This document shows, one piece after another, positions 61,201 to 64,000 of a stretch of DNA of 64,000 nt; the first letter of the stretch is position 1, and each line of letters opens with the position of its first letter. Source of the stretch: Atopomonas hussainii. GTDB lineage: Bacteria > Pseudomonadota > Gammaproteobacteria > Pseudomonadales > Pseudomonadaceae. The notes beneath the pieces were generated by a model. The model ran no database searches and was not told where the DNA came from. It worked only from the letters and a program-made list of their open reading frames with translations. The DNA is taken from assembly GCF_900109735.1 (NCBI RefSeq), contig NZ_FOAS01000015.1:1-64000 (forward strand). Reading direction: 5' to 3'. Both the position numbers and the translations under genes were made by a program.

Positions 61201-61885
61201 TGCCGAAGCCCTGCTGCGCTGGTATCACCCCGAGCGCGGCCCGCAATCGCCGGCCGATTTCATTCATATCTTGGAAGAAACCGGGCTGATCATCGAGGTC
61301 GGCAACTGGGTAATTCAACAAGCCTGCACCCTGCTGGCTAAACTGCTCGCGCAAGGGCTGATCGATGCTGAGCGTTTTACCTTGGCGGTCAATATCAGCC
61401 CACGGCAGTTCCGCCATGCGCAGTTTGTCGAACACGTCGAATACGCCTTAGCCACCAGTGGTATCGATGGCCGCTTGCTCAAGCTGGAAATCACTGAAGG
61501 CATCGTCATCAGCGACTTCGATGACACCGTCGCCAAAATGCGGCAGCTCAAGCAGCACGGTGTCGGCTTTGCCATCGACGACTTTGGCACCGGGTATTCA
61601 TCACTGACTTACTTAAAGCGCATGCCCGTCGACGTGCTGAAAATCGACCAATCGTTTGTGCGCGATTGCACCCAAGACCTCAACGACGCCGGCATCATTC
61701 AGGCGATTATCGCCATGGCCCACAGCCTTAATTTGCAGCTGATTGCCGAGGGTGTAGAAGACGACGCGCAGCAGCGTTTTCTGCTCGACAATGCATGTCG
61801 CCGTGCGCAGGGCTACTTTTACAGTAAGCCGCTAAACGAGGCCGATTTCCTGCGCTGGCTGGCAGAGCAAAAAGCCAAGGCATGA
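58244..61885 (+). CDS. Multi-PAS GGDEF-EAL c-di-GMP enzyme
   Basis: A 1213-residue cytoplasmic sensor without membrane helices. About six PAS domains (roughly 30-145, 150-265, 270-390, 400-525, 525-655 and 655-775) precede GGDEF at 855-859, with an upstream I-site RGED five residues before it, and a C-terminal EAL domain (EAL at 988-990, then DDFGTGYSSLTYL and KIDQSFVRD). Both catalytic motifs are intact, so it could synthesise or degrade c-di-GMP depending on the PAS inputs. The start has no obvious ribosome site. Upstream of cyaB on the same strand. Confidence 0.92.
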   Translation: MPNTPPRPAPLFAPAPLSQSPYFNRHKLYETLTAQGIALCLWNLDTLEARWSDGAHQLLDIEPYELPGNASAYLNLVHPEDRAALSHVLQQWATSSQGSREVQHRHIDRQGHVRWISLSGELFQHEDGTRTIMAVMREVSQRRERQQALEGLERQLDMLLSTSLEALLIYERASGRIRYGNPRFCELFNWAQNTLQRYTVQQLNWLPEALLKRIENEPGLLEETTLLDPHKQQLSGLLHTRQLKQEEHTLVFVGFYDLTRLHQTEAQLRNSEAKFISSFHNSPNACSISDLASGRFIEVNINFAHLLGYDVNAIRGKTSLELGIWAQPEQRTELVQLLKKQPRLRGNCVHLRRKDGSVGEYRLHADRVQLQGRDSLCLTLFDLSNEHHQQDALRESQERLNLALTAAQLGTWESDINKRWLLGDSLTCRLHGLEDERYDNSLSEYLKLVHPKDKEHIYKALDAVINGSREQYNATYRVIYPNGERRYLESVAQLQTDAHGNPLKLIGVLRDVTQQILDQQRLKSSEERFASLFQVSPAPVSLSRIRDGRLIDVNLRFLETFGFKRDTLLNTPVEELHFWANLEARQIAFEKLKQDGQLENYPCEFLHADGHKVFCEVSTRFLTVDGQTCILSTFHNTTHTQAAERALRASQAKFAQAFHSSPDSITITEISTGRYIEVNEGFSQFTGWSMEEAIGHTANDLKIWANPDDREELISMLKRDGKIQDHEFMGRHKNGELLPVLLSVTPIELEGKQCLLMTSRDLRKQKQAEERIQHLAYHDALTGLPNRALLLDRLEQQLLILERQKLSGALMFMDLDHFKHINDSLGHACGDAVLQEVAQRLSKQLRGEDTIARLGGDEFVILLFGLQGERDEVRQHVTQIAEKIRRSVAEPMLIDSHNLQITPSIGIALIPDHGNSAERLLMHADLALYKAKDAGRNTAQVFKRSLQQAANKRLQLEGELRQALSSQQFQLHYQPQVALPSRQATGAEALLRWYHPERGPQSPADFIHILEETGLIIEVGNWVIQQACTLLAKLLAQGLIDAERFTLAVNISPRQFRHAQFVEHVEYALATSGIDGRLLKLEITEGIVISDFDDTVAKMRQLKQHGVGFAIDDFGTGYSSLTYLKRMPVDVLKIDQSFVRDCTQDLNDAGIIQAIIAMAHSLNLQLIAEGVEDDAQQRFLLDNACRRAQGYFYSKPLNEADFLRWLAEQKAKA

Positions 61886-61994
61886 CGGTTGTTCATCTTC
61901 AGGCCAGCATTTTTCATCGCCTAGCCCGTGTCAGGCGCGCTTTTTGCCTGTATGTTTAGCCCTTTTACTTTTGACCCGAGGAGCCTTACGGCCC

Positions 61995-63389
61995 ATGAGT
62001 GCAGCCACTAGCGCACGCTCGACGTCCACCACCGCCGCCACCTTAGCCCTGCGTGAATACTACTCACGCACCTTGGCCTACCTTGCCGCAGCGGCCACCC
62101 TTGCCTCGGGGATATACATCCACTACTTCAGCTACGACCTGCTGTGGATGGTGCCCTATGCACTGATCTACCCACACGTGGTGCAGCATGGTACTCAGCG
62201 TTTCCGCCATACCCACCCCGAAGAGCGCCAGCAAATCTTGCTGTTTCTCGACGCTCTGCATGCCGGCGGCGCGGCGGTGCTGTTTGGCTTCTCGGTGGTG
62301 CCGCTGATTATGTTGCTGCTGATGCTGTCGTTCAGCTCACTGGTGGCTGGCGGCATGCGCTACTTAGGCTTAAGCCTGCTGGTGTTTGTGTTTGGCGGCT
62401 TAGTCGGCAGCTTGATCATGCCGGTACAGATTCTCGACGCCACACCAATTGTGGTGGCTTTAGTCTCTGGGCTTGCCACCACTGTGTATGTCGGCATTAC
62501 CGCCAACTTTGTGCATCAGCAAGGCCAGCGACTGGCGGAAATCCGCGCGCAGATGCAACGCGAGCAAGAAAAAGCCGCCCGCCAAGCCAACAGCTTGGCC
62601 AAATACCTGTCGCCACAAGTGTGGGAATCGATCTTCTCTGGCAAAAAAAGCACCAAGCTGGAAACCCAGCGCAAGAAGCTCACGGTGTTTTTCTCCGACA
62701 TCAAAGGCTTTACCGAGCTGTCGGAAGAAATGGAAGCCGAAGCACTGACCGACCTGCTCAACAATTACTTAAACGACATGTCGAAGATCGCCCTGAAGTA
62801 CGGCGGCACCATCGACAAGTTTATTGGCGATGCGGTGATGGTGTTCTTTGGCGACCCCAGCACCCAAGGGGCGAAAAAAGACGCCGTGGCAGCTGTTTCG
62901 ATGGCCATCGCTATGCGCAAGCACATGAAAGTGTTACGTCAGCAGTGGCGTGCGCAAGGCATCACCAAGCCGCTGGAAATCCGCATGGGGGTTAACACCG
63001 GCTATTGCACGGTGGGCAACTTCGGCGCGGAAAGCCGCATGGACTACACCATCATCGGCCGTGAAGTGAACCTCGCCAGCCGCCTAGAAAGCAACGCCGA
63101 GGCCGGTGAGATTCTCATCTCGCACGAAACCTACTCGATGATCAAAGACGTGGTCATGTGCCGCGACAAAGGCCAGATCAACGTCAAAGGCTTCTCCCGC
63201 CCGGTGCAGATCTACCAAGTGGTCGACTTCCGCCGCGACTTAGGCGCCAGCTCCAGTTATCTGGAGCATGAGCTGCCGGGCTTCTCGATGTATCTGGACA
63301 TGACCAGCATCCAGAACTACGACAAAGCCAAAGTGATGGAAGCCCTGCGCCAAGCGGCGGAAAAACTGCGCGACAAGGTGATCGTTTAA
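61995..63389 (+). CDS. cyaB: Class III adenylate cyclase with MASE2 domain
   Basis: A 464-residue cyclase, the length of P. aeruginosa CyaB. The N-terminal MASE2 membrane domain (about 25-185) has six hydrophobic segments. The catalytic domain has both metal Asp in FFSDIKGFTEL and IGDAVMVFFGD, Lys in GGTIDKFIGD for adenine, and the transition-state Asn/Arg in GREVNLASRLE. It makes cAMP for the Vfr regulon. The start at 61995 has GAGGAG 11 bases upstream. Its stop codon overlaps that of the convergent glycosyltransferase gene. Confidence 0.95.
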   Translation: MSAATSARSTSTTAATLALREYYSRTLAYLAAAATLASGIYIHYFSYDLLWMVPYALIYPHVVQHGTQRFRHTHPEERQQILLFLDALHAGGAAVLFGFSVVPLIMLLLMLSFSSLVAGGMRYLGLSLLVFVFGGLVGSLIMPVQILDATPIVVALVSGLATTVYVGITANFVHQQGQRLAEIRAQMQREQEKAARQANSLAKYLSPQVWESIFSGKKSTKLETQRKKLTVFFSDIKGFTELSEEMEAEALTDLLNNYLNDMSKIALKYGGTIDKFIGDAVMVFFGDPSTQGAKKDAVAAVSMAIAMRKHMKVLRQQWRAQGITKPLEIRMGVNTGYCTVGNFGAESRMDYTIIGREVNLASRLESNAEAGEILISHETYSMIKDVVMCRDKGQINVKGFSRPVQIYQVVDFRRDLGASSSYLEHELPGFSMYLDMTSIQNYDKAKVMEALRQAAEKLRDKVIV

Positions 63390-64000
63390 GCCGCCGGCGT
63401 TAATGCCTGCGGCGGCAAAGCCACCCAGTCCGCTTTTAAGGTCGGCCAAGCCGCTACGCACTCTTGCGCCGAACGCTGCCAGCTAAACGCCTGCGCCGCC
63501 TGCACGCAGGCTTGCCGGTCCAGCGTTAGGGCGCGCAAGCAAGCCTGTTGCAAATCCTCATCCATGACCCCGCACGCAGGGTTTAACACATCCAACGGTC
63601 CCGGCACCGGGAATGCTGCCACCGGCGTACCGCACGCCAAGGCCTCAAGCATCACCAAGCCAAAGGTATCGGTGCGCGAAGGGAACACCAGCACGCTGGC
63701 GGCTTGATACTCCTTGGCCAACTCCGCGCCATGTCGATAACCGACAAACTCAACCTCGGTAAACGCTGCTTCTAGGCGCGCACGCTCGGGGCCATCGCCC
63801 ACCACACGCTTGCTGCCCGGCAAGGCCAAGGATAAAAACGCCTCAAGGTTTTTCTCTGCGGCTAAACGTCCGACATACACAAAGCGCGGCGTATCGGCTG
63901 ACGACTGCGGCACGGGCGGCGCGGTAAAGTGGCTGAGGTCTACGCCTTTGCGCCACAGCTTAAGATTCACTAAACCATAGCCTTGCAGCACCTCGAGCAT
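63386..64000 (-). CDS. Glycosyltransferase family 4 protein, partial (5' end beyond the window)
   Basis: The C-terminal 204 residues of a GT-B glycosyltransferase. KGVDLSHF, FVYVGRLAAEKNLEAFL, VVGDGPERARLEAAF and PSRTDTFGLVMLEALACGTPVAAFP with the E-x7-E motif define the GT4 family. Donor and acceptor are unknown. The gene continues past 64000, so the Met at the window edge is not a real start. Convergent with cyaB with a four-base stop overlap. Confidence 0.9.
   Translation of the reverse strand: MLEVLQGYGLVNLKLWRKGVDLSHFTAPPVPQSSADTPRFVYVGRLAAEKNLEAFLSLALPGSKRVVGDGPERARLEAAFTEVEFVGYRHGAELAKEYQAASVLVFPSRTDTFGLVMLEALACGTPVAAFPVPGPLDVLNPACGVMDEDLQQACLRALTLDRQACVQAAQAFSWQRSAQECVAAWPTLKADWVALPPQALTPAA

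Overview
The window looks like chromosome of a gammaproteobacterium of the Pseudomonas lineage (Pseudomonadaceae or a close relative). The evidence is gene order. A divergent xcp-type type II secretion locus (gspCD opposite gspEFGHIJKLM), then metZ-purF-cvpA-SPOR-folC-accD-trpF-truA-fimV-usg/asd-leuBDC-LysR, matches the order I recall from P. aeruginosa PAO1. A GtsABCD glucose uptake system and a MASE2-type CyaB adenylate cyclase fit the same group. Base composition is moderately GC-rich, except for a more AT-rich edge at 1-540. I found no tRNA, rRNA, CRISPR array, insertion sequence or integrase.

Layout. 1-540: a short membrane protein and a probable gene remnant. 823-5062: gtsABCD operon with a perfect palindrome between gtsA and gtsB. 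5281-7367: a lipoprotein, then a TetR regulator and an alpha/beta hydrolase that share a near-identical operator. 7408-11003: two PqiA-type half proteins and a six-MCE-domain PqiB. 11115-15047: AraC regulator divergent from a PNPOx-like protein, an SOS-boxed umuD without umuC, a retropepsin-like periplasmic protein and a lipoprotein. 15151-20452: GAPDH, NhaC-type antiporter, a cysteine-synthase-like enzyme, NhaA and a monothiol glutaredoxin. 20597-31252: complete T2SS core gene set C-M, in which the secretin carries a C-terminal SPOR-like domain. 31268-40220: an accessory block (MAPEG protein, large HD-GYP sensor, alpha-dioxygenase-like haem peroxidase, MalT-type LuxR regulator) lying where PAO1 passes almost directly from xcpQ to metZ. 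40397-57100: methionine, purine, folate, fatty-acid, tryptophan, tRNA-modification, FimV, aspartate-family and leucine genes, nearly all on the minus strand. 57273-64000: LysR, a six-PAS GGDEF-EAL protein, CyaB, and a glycosyltransferase cut by the window end.

How the genes fit together. GtsABCD imports glucose and GAPDH acts in central carbon flow. PqiA/PqiB probably move lipids between the two membranes. The T2SS exports folded proteins, and its SPOR tail could place the secretin on septal or denuded peptidoglycan. FimV, CyaB, the GGDEF-EAL protein and the HD-GYP protein belong to the cAMP and c-di-GMP world that controls surface behaviour. The best candidate for something undescribed is 31.2-40.2 kb: a COX/alpha-DOX-type fatty-acid oxygenase downstream of its own putative MalT-like regulator, near a MAPEG protein and beside a modified T2SS. 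It could be an oxylipin-related locus. That is inference from family resemblance and position only.
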